Part shown: in pieces, positions 1-63,732 of the stretch
Position numbering within the stretch: position 1 is the first letter of the stretch
Layout: each line of letters begins with the position of its first letter
Assembly: GCF_023856365.1 (NCBI RefSeq)
Contig: NC_064533.1
Span: forward strand, 32,970,118 to 33,034,117
Source of the DNA: Brienomyrus brachyistius
Lineage: Eukaryota; Chordata; Actinopteri; Osteoglossiformes; Mormyridae
DNA length: 64,000 nucleotides
Direction of reading: 5' to 3'
The notes under the pieces: model-generated
Database searches by the model: none
Seen by the model: only the letters and a program-made list of their open reading frames with translations
Told to the model about the DNA's origin: nothing
Program-made: the position numbers and the translations under genes

Positions 1-600
1 TGTCATTTACATTCGCTGTCCTCAGACTTTGCACGCAAAAATGCTTGATTTGCATATTATACGAATATGCAGTTCATATGCATTGACTTTGTATGCTTAT
101 TTCTGGGCGGCAACTGGGCAGGATCCCCAGCTAGTGCTCGCATGTACGCACATTTACAGGTTTTATGAAGGGAAAATTGAAAACATACATACAGAGACCT
201 ACATACACGCATACACAATATGGTGTGTTTAGATTATAGTTAATATAATAATTATAATTATTCTATTGTAATTTTAAATGTATATTTTGTTGATTTTATT
301 TGCACAATATAGTCTGCTCACGGAGCTGCATTTCACTGTATACTCTGTGCAGATGTGACAAATAACAGATGTGACTTGGTTTAAAGACGTCTCTGGACCC
401 TTATCCTGAAAGACCGACGTTAGAATTTAGATTATGCAGCGATTTAATCGGGATTAGGGTTAGTCTGAAAATGCCATACCAACGACAGGGAAGGATCGGG
501 ATACGGGAGCAGGAGAGTAGCCTTAGAGCTTTTGTTCCGTGATTTTTACGGTTTATTTCAACGCGTAATTTGTGTATTTTGATTGGATTTGCAGTGGCTA
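1..600. other. AT-rich upstream flank, no gene recognised
   Basis: AT-rich sequence with only short chance open frames. I see no exon with homology and no complete mobile element. Its only inferred role is distal upstream flank of klhl23. Confidence 0.5.
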
Positions 601-689
601 CTTAATATGGCGCACGACCGCTTGGACTATAAACGAGAGCAATAAATAAACACAATGTGTTTATGGTCTACGTGCGGCTGCCTTTCTCT

Positions 690-940
690 TGTTATGGCCA
701 TAGTATGCGGTTCCGCGGCCGTCAGCGTTAATCTGTAAGGCTGCCCGGGACCTACGATCCCGGTGACAGCTGAGCGCCGCTCCAAGTATATACACATACC
801 AAAATAGGAGCAAGCACCCTTAGCACGAACGGAGAGGTCCGTCCGGCTGCTGATTACTGCCCCGGGGAGTCTCTGCCCATTTCCCGGTCTCGGCAAAAGC
901 TATTTCCAATATCAAACCGAGCGCTTCTACTCTGCAACTG
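690..940 (+). promoter_or_regulatory. klhl23: Probable klhl23 promoter and 5' non-coding exon
   Basis: A locally GC-rich, CpG-containing stretch stands out from AT-rich surroundings. It ends in a strong splice donor, CTG|GTAAGAAT, at 940/941. The next strong acceptor in a suitable place is at 3184/3185, which begins the exon holding the klhl23 start codon. I infer a non-coding first exon ending at 940 and an intron of 2244 bases. No transcript evidence is available, and the transcription start is not located. Confidence 0.4.
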
Positions 941-1394
941 GTAAGAATAGCTATTGTCTGTGAAGCTTTTCTTTAGATGTGATCGCCGTAATTTCTGACC
1001 ATGAGACAGTTATGTATGCATTTGAATTAACTGTTATTAGTGAATCCCTATTGTAGTGCGGTGCTTTTTGCGTTTGATTTGGTAGAATATGGGTAAATGG
1101 GTCATTTTAGGATTGCTACACTGGTGTAAAACTGATTGCCATTTTTACTGTACTTATTCTGTGGTTACCTGCTATAGGCTTTCTAAACATGTTTTACTTA
1201 CATTCTGAATGTAGATGAATGCGTGTGTTTAATGTTAAATGTATAGGCTATGTTACCGCTAAGCAAAGGTAAATGGACAAGGTTCTTTACTGCGAGTCAG
1301 GGGTAGTAATTTTACCGTGATTGATACTTCACAAATTTTCACACACCCTTTTTCGGGAAACCTTGACAATTAATGTAACGTAAATCCCATTCAT

Positions 1395-1660
1395 TTGCTC
1401 ACCAATTACCCTGATTGAGGTTGGAGCTGGAGTCTGTCACTGGATGGGATGCCGGTCCATTGTAGGTCACATAAAGTCACGCACCACTGGCAATTTAAAG
1501 ACAATGGTATTTCATGGAGCTGTGAGAGGAAACCGATGTAATATAGGAAAAATATGCAAACTCCACTGACACACAGAAGCAACATTTAAACCTCCCAACC
1601 CTAGAGGTGTGAGTAACCATGCTACCCACTGAGCAATCATTCCCCCCTAAAAGTAAAGCT
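1395..1660 (-). repeat. Degraded tRNA-derived SINE, reverse orientation
   Basis: On the minus strand this resembles the common fish tRNA-derived SINE. The plus strand shows the characteristic antisense phrases: a block reading 'ccggtccattgtaggtcac', a 'gcaaactccactgacacac' block, and 'aacctcccaaccctagaggt'. It is diverged and not intact. Confidence 0.55.
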
Positions 1661-1714
1661 TGATTTGGTATTCCTTGGCAGGGGAAATACATATGGTTTT
1701 GGGACAGTCTGTGA

Positions 1715-2995
1715 AAGATGCTGCAGGTGTTTCGCTTATTAAGATGATAACTCAGAACATTTTTGACGGATCTTTTTTAACATTGTAGTGGCATTGTCAG
1801 GGTGTTGAACTGGAAACTTTAAAATTTTGAGATTGATCGGCACAAAATTGAAGCGACGCTGGTTAGTTGCAGTAATGGTGAAAGCAGATGCCATTTGACA
1901 TTGTGAAAGCGACAAGTCAATTTATTCCATGTGAATTTGATAGATCATATTACTGTGCCACAGAAACATTATATGGATGAAGATCTACGCCTGGTTTCAC
2001 TTTTAGACAAATTGCCCCAAAAATGAAGTTCTGTGTAGCAGCGAAGGATGGAAACAGCAGCTGAAAAAGACACTTTGTATTGTGATCAATTGTCTTTTCA
2101 AACTTTGCAGGCACAATGTTAGGGTGATAAACTGGAAGTAAGGGTAGTTTCAGATGTTTGATTTTGTTAGAAAAATAACTTAAAAGGTTCTCTACAGATC
2201 AAACTTGGCAGACATCTTTTAAGGCTGAAGATCCGGAGCTAATCAAATTTTTAGACAAATCACACCAAAATTGAGGCAGCGCCGGTTAGTGATAGCATGG
2301 AGAAGACCGGGTCAGACACTTGATATTATCAGCATGACAACTCCAAAATTATTTGGCCAATATTTGTATCTTTTTGTTTTGGAACTTTGGAGGAATGGGT
2401 ATGGGTGAAGATCTGGAGCTGTTAAAATTTTGTGACAAATGACATCAAAATTGAAGTAACGGCACTCAGTGACACTAAAAGAAGGACAGGGTTACTAGAG
2501 GTGCGTCCCTGTGAACGGGATTAATCTATTTATTATTATTTAACCTACTTCATTATTGATGGATCGTATTACTACTTCACAAAAATAATATATGGATGAA
2601 AATCTGCACCTAAAAATGTACGCTTCATCAAATCCAAAATTGTTACTTAAACGACAGAGGGCAGCAAAACTGGAAGTGCAAGAAAGGGGGCGGCTGAGAG
2701 GGAAAATGGAGCCTGCGGCCACCATCTTGTGAACACAGCCAGTCGTCCGTGGATCTTTTTGCAAACATCCCAGGAAAATCGCTCATGTCTGTATTTGTAA
2801 AACTGCAGGGGCGTGAGATAATTCTCTGAATATTTCTGAAAGTTTATGTCGAATTTTGGTTGCTAGCCTCCCATCCGGCAGATTTTATCCGTAGCAGTCC
2901 TGTAGCCAGTGGGCAAAGTGTCTGATGGAGAACTCGGCAACATTTATTGTGAGGGGATTTGTTTGTGTATCTTTATTTTGGACATGTGGGGATCT
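1715..2995 (+). repeat. Unclassified interspersed repeat, copy 1 (longest)
   Basis: Internally repetitive sequence in which short phrases such as 'caaaattgaagc', 'gatggatcgtattactac' and 'atatggatgaaaatct' recur at roughly 100-250 base spacing. The same phrases, in the same order, occur at 28205-28860 and 33225-33690 and in part at 14690-14830. No coding potential, terminal inverted repeats or poly-A tail is evident. I do not recognise the family. Confidence 0.6.
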
Positions 2996-3002
2996 GTTCA
3001 AG

Positions 3003-3115
3003 GGGCGGCATGGCGGTGCAGTGGTTCGCACTGTTGCCTCACACCTCTGGGACCCGGGTTCGAGTCTCCGCCTGGGTCACATGTGTGTGGAGTTTGCTCT
3101 GATAGCCCCCTTTCT
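3003..3115 (+). repeat. tRNA-derived SINE head
   Basis: Starts with a 'ggcggcatggcggtgcagtg' motif and carries a B-box-like 'gggttcgagtc' at about 3056. This is the usual tRNA-related head of a widespread fish SINE. It is truncated soon after the B box and lies about 70 bases upstream of the klhl23 acceptor. Confidence 0.75.
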
Positions 3116-3376
3116 CGTTTGAAATATGAATTTGTGTTACAATGGTGTGTTATGATAAGTTAATATCTGCTGTTAACTTTCCAGGAGACTTAAGAACAAA
3201 TCAGCAATACACTAAAACGGAACAGGAGAATGAAAATCACTACAAAAACTTTATCAGTCTGTTGATCCTTCACAATATTGCAGTGTTGGAGAACAATGAT
3301 GCCAGGAGTCTCTGCAAATGGTTAAATTACCACAACTCTTTTCCTCCTTAATTACTTATAGTTTGGTGCTGGTACG

Positions 3377-4601
3377 ATGTCAGTCAAAGGACAAGAGAGC
3401 TACGTGTACGACTTCTGTGATGCCAGTCACCCAGCAGAACTCCTGGACGCGCTCAGGGAATTCTACCTAAGCAACCTTTTCACTGATATCACCCTGCAAT
3501 GTTCCGGCGGGCAGGTCTTTCATTGCCACAAAGCTGCCCTATCAGCCTGTAGCTCTTATTTCAAGGTGATGTTCACAGCAGACATGAGAGAGCGCTCAAA
3601 CCGCGTTATCAGGCTGTCGGGGATCGACAGCGAGATCCTCACTGCTCTGGTAGACTATGTGTACACCTCCAAGGTGAGCATCACCCAGACCAATGTACAG
3701 AGTTTGCTCGAGGCAGCCGACCTGCTGCAGTTCAGCACAGTGAAGATGGCCTGTGAGAACTTCCTGATCCGGCTCCTGGATGTGGATAACTGCCTGGGAA
3801 TGCACGCCTTCGCCGAGCTCCACCTCTGCCCAGCATTGGAGAGGGAGGCCCGGCGAGTGATGCTCAGTCGATTTGAGGAGCTCATGTGGCAGGACGAGTT
3901 CCTGGAGGTTGATGTGGAGAAGCTTACCACCATAATTTCGACAGAGAACCTCAACGTGTGGAAGGAGGGGGTTCTCCTGGAGGCCGTGGTTAGGTGGGTA
4001 GCACATGATACGTCGGCACGCATAGACTATGCCCAAGACCTGCTCTGCCGTATCCAGCTTGACTTGGACGAGATGTACTTCAAAACCATGTTGGACATGC
4101 AGAGTTCCCATTTCCTGGCTAATGAAAACAAGATCCGCACTTTGATTGCCCACTCTCTGAAGTCCACATGCAAAGACGTGTCCATGAGCTGCAAGAAGCT
4201 GACCTCTTGCATGTTTATAATCGGGGGCTACTACTGGCACCCACTGTCTGAGGTCCACATGTGGGACCCGGTCACCAACACGTGGGTGAGCAGAAAGGAC
4301 ATGCCGGACCACACGAGGGAGAGCTACAGTGTCGCAATCCTGGGACCCAATGTTTACGTGACAGGGGGCTACAGGACAGACACCATTGAGGCGCTCGCCA
4401 CCGTGTGGATTTACAACAGTGACACTGAAGAGTGGGCAGAGGGTTGCCCCATGCTTGACGCCAGATACTACCACTGCTCTGTGGCGCTACATGGCTGCAT
4501 CTATGCAATAGGTGGCTATAGGGGAGGGGCACCTGCACGAGAAACCGAATTCTATGACCCGCTGAAGAAACAGTGGTTTCAAGTGGCCAAGATGATCCAA
4601 G
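3377..4601 (+). CDS. klhl23: klhl23 coding exon A (start to Kelch blade 3)
   Basis: 408 codons plus one base, covering BTB, BACK and the first three Kelch blades. The acceptor is TTTCCAG at 3184, with 192 bases of 5' UTR before the start. The donor is CAAG|GTATGG. Reading on past 4601 gives a 22-residue tail unrelated to Kelch and a stop at 4669. That would be an intron-retention product and is not part of the main protein. Confidence 0.95.
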
Positions 4602-7600
4602 GTATGGGAAGGCTTTGTATAGATACGCATTTTAAAAAGATATCTGCCTCTGTTTATGGTGGTGTGTAACTTAGTGGGTTGGCAATGTATGTCTGCAGGT
4701 CCAAAAGGTGGTGGGTTCAAATGGCAGCATATTACATTAATTAATCATCTGCTGGGTCCTTAATTTCAACTGCTCCAGGGGTGCTGTACACTAACTTGCT
4801 TACCCCAAAGTTTGCTATCAATGCCGTCCGTGTCTTCCATGGAAAGCAGGATGGGGATATATGAAAACTGAAGAAATACTTATGTACTTGTAGTTATACA
4901 AATGACAAGTAAAATATGTTGTACTTTTTTACCGCACACATTAATAATTATATCATTGTTCAGCTGAGCTCTACATGGCTGTCAGCAGGTGAGCTATTCT
5001 CCTAATGCCAGCAAAGAAAATGTCGGCAGATAAGGTGTTATGCCACACAATGTCACACAGGCCTCTACAGAGGGACATTTTGTGACACATGTGACTAAAA
5101 ATCAATATGCACAAATCACAAAAACTATTCCCTTGCACTTGTGCGTATTGGACTGAGCGATGACATTACACCACGACCTGTAGTTCTACATTGAATTGAC
5201 TACTTATTGTTAGGTAGGTTAAAATGAGTCTTCCCAGCATGCATCACACTGCTAAATGACCCAGTACTGAGCATTCAGAATAAAGTAACTGGTGCTCATG
5301 CTCAACAAACGAACCACCGCCGTGACAGACACATTGCATCATGTTTCCCTGAGCATTTGAATGACTAAAGTCTATCAGTAATAATCTAATGGTAGTAGCT
5401 GAAATCAATTATTAATTAGGACTGGGCAATATCTAAAAAATGATACATGATAATTTTATTGAAGAATATCAGGATAAATGATCATGTCACGTCCTCCTAA
5501 CACCCCCCCCTCCCAAACCCACACTCAACCACAGAAGCGTGTAAATAGTCGCTTTGGATTAGTACTCACTAGCCCCTCCCATAAAAATTAAATAAGCCAC
5601 AAAGAAGGAATTTGTTCTAGGTTGTCAAGGCTGTCAGCAATGTCCTTACTTGTAAGGGAATTACCATCGGTAAGCTCTTGTTTTGTTCTACCATCCACAT
5701 AAGTTGGGAATCTCGGAATTCCCACCAGGAAGTTACACTTAAACGTCTGACATTCTAGGGCTGCGGACTGGAAGATAGAAGTTGGTGATGTGACAACATC
5801 TAACTTCCCAGCTTACAAGAATGGCAAAGACACGATTGCTGCAACATGCAGTGAAACGCAGTGCTGTTTGTTTTTAGCAGCATCAGAAACACAGGCTGAA
5901 AGCCTGAACTGGAAGCCAAATAAATCCTTCTCTTGACTTGCTTTGAGTGTAGCCTAAGCCTGCTTTCCGGACACAAGCAATAATCGCTGGTTAGCCACTG
6001 TCAGATATCGACAAAGGGCTACTTGTCTATTATCCTCGATTACCAGTAATATTGTCACATTGCCCAGCCCTATTACTCATTTTTTCAGATGAGTTGAAAT
6101 TTTCTCAGAAGGACAATATAAGTATAAGTACAAGTATAAGAAGTAACAATTATACTGGCAGCACCATTGGCACTGTGTAGCACAGTGCAGGGTGAGGGTG
6201 TGTGCGTGTGGATATCTCTTCCTACTGTTTGTGAACATGTGTCTATCAGAGCAGGCTCCCTTTGTGTTTTTTTTTTTGTCTTCAAAATTAATTGGCTGGT
6301 TAGTGCCCTATTTTAGCGCTCTTCTCTCTTTTTAAAGGTGTGGGGAATGCCACAGCCTGTGTGCTACGTGACACGATCTACGTAACGGGGGGCCATTTTG
6401 GTTACAGAGGAAGCTGCACTTATGAGAAGATTCAGACCTACAAGGCTGACCTCAATGAGTGGAGCATAGCCACAATAAGCCCTCATCCAGGTAAAGAAAA
6501 GTGGACGGAGTAATTACAAACTAACGAGCAGGGGTGGCGGTTTCAGGTCCAGAGAGTATAAGTCCAGACCAAGAGTTTGTTTCAACCAACCAGTTGAGTA
6601 TAAAGAGTCACAATCACAGAGTACTCAACTGGTTGGTTGAAACAAAATCTTGGTCTGGATTTGAACTCTTTGGACCTGAAATCTTCACCTCTGGTAACCT
6701 GTTTTTATCCTGTAGGTATAATAAGACCTGCTCACAATCGGCCTGTTTGTCTCTTATTTGCAGTATAGAGGGGGAAACCTTGTGGGTTTTCTATAGTCCT
6801 GCCTGGAGCATCTGTGTTGCTTTGGTGAATCCAGGCTTTACAATTAGCAAGGGGGAGGCGGGTCAGGGGTCATTGAAAAAACCTTCCCATATCCTAAAGA
6901 TATGGTCCTAACACTCCTGGAAAAATATAGTTAAATATAGTGAATCAGTTAAGCCAATGGGCTCTTGGCCTGGGCCCTGGTAGTCAACTCACATTGTATA
7001 TTCCAGGGTAGTGGCTTTAATTCCTCCCCCAGGTACTATATATGTAGAGTTTGCATATTCTCCTTGTGTTCCTATGATTTTACTCCCATAGTCTAAAAAC
7101 ATGTGATTTCGGTGTTCTTAGTATGAGCATGTGCCCTGCAACGTGCCCTGCAACGTGCTCTGCAATGTGCCCTGCAATGTACTCTGCAATGTGCTCTGCA
7201 ATGTGCTCTGCAATGTGCCCTGCAACGTGCCCTGCAACGTGCTCTGCAATGTGCTCTGCAATGTGCTCTGCAATGTGCCCTGCAACGTGCCCTGCAATGT
7301 GCCCTGCAATGTACTCTGCAATGTGCTCTGCAATGTGCTCTGCAACGTGCCCTGCAACGTGCCCTGCAATGTGCTCTGCAATGTGCTCTGCAATGTGCCC
7401 TGCAACGTGCCCTGCAATGTGCCCTGCAATGTACTCTGCAATGTGCTCTGCAATGTGCTCTGCAATGTGCCCTGCAATGTGCCCTGCAATGTACTCTGCA
7501 ATGTGCTCTGCAATGTGCTCTGCAATGTGCCCTGCAACGTGCCCTGCAACGTGCTCTGCAACATGCTCTGCAATGTGCTCTGCAATGTGCCCTGCAATGT

Positions 7601-8443
7601 GCTCTGCAATGTGCTCTGCAATGTGCCTTGCAACGTGCCCTGCAACGTGCCCTGCAACGTGCCCTGCAATGTGCTCTGCAATGGGCTGGAACCTCACTCA
7701 GGATGTCCCCCTACAGTACTTTACGCTGTACTTCCTGGGGTAAAACCCCAGCTCCTTTCACCTCTATACTGGATAATAAGTATCACAAAAAAAGATTAAA
7801 AATGAAATAACTCTCAGATTTTTGGTTTAATTTTGCATATTACATTTACACAGTACTGTCTCTTAAATACAGGGCACAGCTAAAAGGTCTAATGTGAATT
7901 TTTATAAACATGCAATAAACCAGGGCTCTTCCATTCGGGACCTCAATTCCAAATCCAGGCCTTGTTTTCAGTTCTCCCAGCTTGTAAGTTTAGTAAGTAA
8001 TGATTCTGATTGGCTGGAGGCTTCACACCTGGTTCACAGGTAAAGACTGGCTGGGAAATCAGCAGTGCTCTAACCTTGAGGACCGTGATTTGAGTAGCCC
8101 TGCAGTAAACCTTTGATGTTTTGCTCTTTCAGAGTATGGTCTGTGCTCAGTGTCCCTGAACAACAAGCTTTACCTAGTGGGAGGACAGACCACCATCACA
8201 GACTGCTATGACCCGGAGAAGGATGAGTGGAGGCAGATGTCTGTCATGAAGGAGAGGAGGATGGAGTGCGGCGCGGTGGTCATGAATGGCTGCATCTATG
8301 TGACAGGGGGCTACTCATATTCCAAAGGCACATACCTGCAGAGCATCGAGAAGTATGACCCTGAGCAGGACACCTGGGAGATCGTAGGTAACCTTCCCAG
8401 TGCCACTCGCTCCCACGGCTGCATCTGTGTCTACAGCGTGTAG
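3377..8443 (+). CDS. klhl23: Kelch-like protein 23 (BTB-BACK-Kelch), three coding exons
   Basis: Coding exons are 3377-4601, 6338-6490 and 8133-8443, giving 562 codons plus stop; human KLHL23 has 558. The start has A at -3 and follows an acceptor at 3184. Domain order is BTB/POZ (about residues 25-135, with the hallmark 'LFTDITLQC' and 'FHCHKAALSACSSYF'), BACK (about 140-245), then six Kelch blades marked by Gly-Gly doublets in IIGGYY, VTGGYR, AIGGYR, VTGGHF, LVGGQT and VTGGYS. The C-terminus ends SHGCICVYSV. BTB-BACK-Kelch proteins normally act as substrate receptors of CUL3 RING ubiquitin ligases; the substrate of KLHL23 is not known to me. The paralogue call rests on near-continuous similarity to recalled human KLHL23, including the unusual WHPLSEVH segment in blade 1. 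Confidence 0.95.
5417..6072. mobile_element. hAT-like non-autonomous element
   Basis: Ends are inverted repeats: TAGGACTGGGCAATAT at the left, matching the reverse complement of the right end, ATTGCCCAGCCCTA (11 of 12 outer bases identical). The 656 bases between them hold no transposase. The termini resemble common fish hAT-type ends. The 8-bp target duplication is not clear. Confidence 0.65.
6338..6490 (+). CDS. klhl23: klhl23 coding exon B (Kelch blade 4)
   Basis: 153 bases, exactly 51 codons with phase 1 at both ends. It starts after CTTTTTAAAG and ends CATCCAG|GTAAAG. It encodes VGNATACVLRD through SPHP, including the VTGGHF doublet. Confidence 0.95.
6531..6691. repeat. 161-bp fold-back palindrome, copy 1
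   Basis: Two arms of about 70 bases (6531-6600 and 6622-6691) are reverse complements with only a few mismatches. They flank a 21-base spacer at 6601-6621. The inner stem around 'caaccaaccagttgagta' pairs perfectly with 'tactcaactggttggttg'. A second copy of the same length and spacer lies at 14934-15094. Confidence 0.85.
7130..7684. repeat. 12-bp minisatellite, about 46 copies
   Basis: Tandem units of GTGCYCTGCAAY, with an occasional GTACTCTGCAAT variant at 7179, 7311, 7431 and 7491. Because 12 is a multiple of three, every frame stays open on both strands and gives false proteins with four-residue repeats such as CNVP or IAEH. It lies in the last klhl23 intron. Confidence 0.95.
7921..8102. 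mobile_element. Small hAT-like MITE
   Basis: 182 bases bounded by CAGGGCT at the left and AGCCCTG at the right. The interior resembles a common fish non-autonomous repeat. It ends 30 bases before the acceptor of the last klhl23 exon. Confidence 0.5.
8133..8443 (+). CDS. klhl23: klhl23 last coding exon (Kelch blades 5-6, stop)
   Basis: Acceptor TGCTCTTTCAG at 8132. It encodes EYGLCSVSLNNKLYLVGG through CVYSV and the TAG stop, 103 codons including the split glutamate. It holds the last two Kelch doublets and the closing strand. Confidence 0.95.
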
Positions 8444-9900
8444 GTTGCCCTTTTTCGGTACATGTTGGAGGAGGCAGGTGTTTCCTGCTTCGGAGGACAG
8501 AGCACCTGCATGACCGCCCCCGCCAGACCTCCTGCTGAAAAGCAGATCTGATCTAAACCTGCCTCATCACCCTACTGCCACCTGTTTTCCCATGATGCTC
8601 AATACTTTCAGTAAAGTAGTAGCCAGTTTCACCATTTTCTATTCCTCCTAAGATGTATTAAATCTTATTATGCATTTTATTTTGTTGCTTCTCTGAATAC
8701 CCTCCAGTGTCCAGAAAGTTCTATCCAAATGGCATCAGTCTACAAAGGCTGGAGGATTTTATGTTAACCAGTAATGCTTGGTATCAGGCTTTATCAAGCA
8801 TCAAGTTGTTTGCTCAGGAAAGTGTTGCTGTTGTTCTTTGAAGGTTTGAAATGTGCACATTGTCTGCTGTAACTTTATGAGAAAGTTACTTTTTGTTAAT
8901 TTTTTTAAAATTTTATATCTCATGCAAAATGAGATGAAGTTTTTATACCAGCACAATATTTGGTTTTTACCTATTTGTATTTAAAGCAAAGCAGCTTTTA
9001 ACTTTTCAAAAGTGATTATTAAGACATCAACTTTGTAAACCTTCGAAGTGTTAAACATTTTGGTTGAATGTAAAGAGACCTCTACAGAAGACACTAGGTA
9101 AATTATTAGCTTTTAATTGTCTTTTTATACGTATTGTAATTGTGCATATTTTTTGTTTATGAATGCACATAGCAACTTGTGTGAACTGTAGTGATTTTGC
9201 TTTTATACTGTAAGTTTGATTTAAAAAAAAAAACAACTGCTATTTATAATGTAATTCAGTCACTTTATGCTGTAACCTATATATCAGTTATTTTAAAACA
9301 TTTTATGTCAAACACCATATACTGTATGTGTATATACATACGTACACACACACACACACACACACATTCTATATGATAACATTAAACATTGCATTTATTT
9401 TCCATTTAGCTTGAATATTATACAAATCTATCACAAATGAAGTCAAATTAAAATAGTTAATTTATTATTTAGTATCTCTACAGAGGTTTGATGCTGATTA
9501 TTAGTTTAATATATAGTTTAATTTTTACAAATGAATGTTACCCTTAAGTGCTTTTTCATGTCGGAATTTGTGTCAATCGAGCCAGTTTTGCAAGTCAGAA
9601 ATGGCGTTAGTATAATTTTACTTTTACAGGAGAGTTTTTGATTGTTATACCAGTGTTATGTTATATAAATGTACTATTTAATAAATACAATTGTTTTTAA
9701 TTATGCTGAGTTATATTTTGTATTGCCACACATTGTGATTTTGCGATGATTATGGTGGTTATGCTGATCAGTTATTAAGAAAGGAAGTAGCATAAGTTTG
9801 ACAAATACATGTGGATTTTTCTTGTTGGTTCCTTTGATTTGTCAAACAGAAAATCCTTTGTGAGAAACTGGACATACAGAATAAAATCATGTTGGTCCCA
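8444..9900 (+). other. klhl23: klhl23 3' UTR and flank
   Basis: AT-rich, non-coding sequence following the klhl23 stop. Candidate AATAAA polyadenylation signals are at 9680-9685 and 9880-9885. A (CA)n microsatellite lies at 9344-9366. Which signal is used cannot be decided from sequence. Confidence 0.55.
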
Positions 9901-10500
9901 TTTAAATGAATGTGGCTAAACATTTTAGCCTTGTGTGTTTAGAATACAACAATGGCATCATCTCTTGAATGGTTAAAATAATAACTGCAGTGAGCATATC
10001 AAAGGAAATGTGGGGCTTGTCCCCAGTCCCAAGTGTGGTGCTTGCGTGACAAGTTACAATGCTGAAACCCTTGAATTCACGGAAAACAGGAGTCCAAATA
10101 TCAGCAGACTTTGGTAACACTTCAAGATTTTATTACATTTTTTTTCCTTTGACATTTATGTCTTTGCAACAGTTAGACTGTTAGATACAAAATAACAATC
10201 AGGGCTTTACTCGTGACTACTAGTTTGACAGTTCAATGAAACTAACCATCTTCTATACCCACTTGTCCATAACAACTAATTTAATTATAATTAGAAATTA
10301 AAATCACAATCAGACATTACTAAAATTAATATAACATCACAATTATAATTATTACAACCTGTTTGACTGTTCTAAATAAACACTCGTAAAGTCCTCTGCT
10401 TCTGTAACACCTTCATAAAATTGTTTACATTATTACACAGGTTTGCATATCAGTGCGGCACACCGAAAATAGGGCATATTTTGGTAAATTATGAATCTCT
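9901..10500. other. Intergenic AT-rich spacer
   Basis: No exon, RNA gene or intact repeat recognised. The T-rich block at 10129-10150, containing TTTATT, could read as a minus-strand polyadenylation signal, but no minus-strand coding sequence lies upstream of it. Confidence 0.5.
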
Positions 10501-10523
10501 CAGCAAATATCCCATACATCTGT

Positions 10524-10527
10524 AAAA

Positions 10528-10563
<36 letters not shown>
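10524..10563. repeat. A13 tract plus (GA)n microsatellite
   Basis: Thirteen A residues (10524-10536) followed by a GA dinucleotide run to 10563. Confidence 0.95.
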
Positions 10564-10567
<4 letters not shown>

Positions 10568-10799
10568 GTATCTACTCGTTCATTTTTGTATAATTCGTGT
10601 TTTGCATAATAGCATGACACGGTATGTATATGTATATAGACATACTTATTTATTTAAGAGGAGCTTATATTTACATATAATTATATTTAGCATACTCTTG
10701 GACTAGGATTAAAATCGGCCTTGGACTTTGGGGTTCCCCAGGGCAAATTTGCAACAAATACTGTATTGCACTCACTGCATGACCCTAGCTTGACGTGTG

Positions 10800-11126
10800 A
10801 GGATCCGCAGCGACGCGACGATGCCGGGACTGCCCGCACTCTCACATACCAAGGGAGGAGCATGCTGTCAGCTAAACGAGCCTTACAGACCCCGTGGCAC
10901 CTCTATAAATAGCAACTCAGTAACACGGGAGGGGGAGGAAAAGGGGGAAAGAAAACTCCTGTGCAGCTCTCCTACACAAACGACACCGCCCAGCAGACCG
11001 GCGCACAGCCGATTCCCAAGCAGGGCGCTTTAAACCACCAACCTTGCCCATGAAGTTATCGCGAGAAAACGCGAGAACGCCCCGACAGAACAACAAAAAT
11101 AAATTTCGGACAACAATCCTTAGTAC
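10800..11126 (+). promoter_or_regulatory. ubr3: ubr3 promoter and 5' UTR
   Basis: GC- and CpG-rich stretch directly before the ubr3 start. It contains a TATA-like TATAAATA at 10904-10911. It also contains ATCGCGAGAA around 11058-11067, close to the TCTCGCGAGA element bound by BANP in CpG-island promoters, and a second CGCGAGAA soon after. The transcription start is not determined. The TATA-like string may be coincidental, because housekeeping genes of this type are usually TATA-less. Confidence 0.5.

Positions 11127-63732
<52,606 letters not shown>

Noticed and set aside
3596..4474. 292-codon minus-strand open frame opposite klhl23
   Set aside because: It is the antisense shadow of the GC-rich BTB-BACK-Kelch exon. 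It has no recognisable domain, no splice or promoter support, and its sequence simply mirrors the coding strand.
7080..7799. Four long repetitive proteins (CNVP, CPAM, IAEH, STLQ types)
   Set aside because: All are translations of the 12-bp minisatellite, whose period is a multiple of three and keeps frames open. No start, splice or homology evidence.
10129..10150. Minus-strand polyadenylation site of a convergent gene
   Set aside because: The reverse complement contains AATAAA, but no minus-strand exon with homology lies between klhl23 and ubr3.
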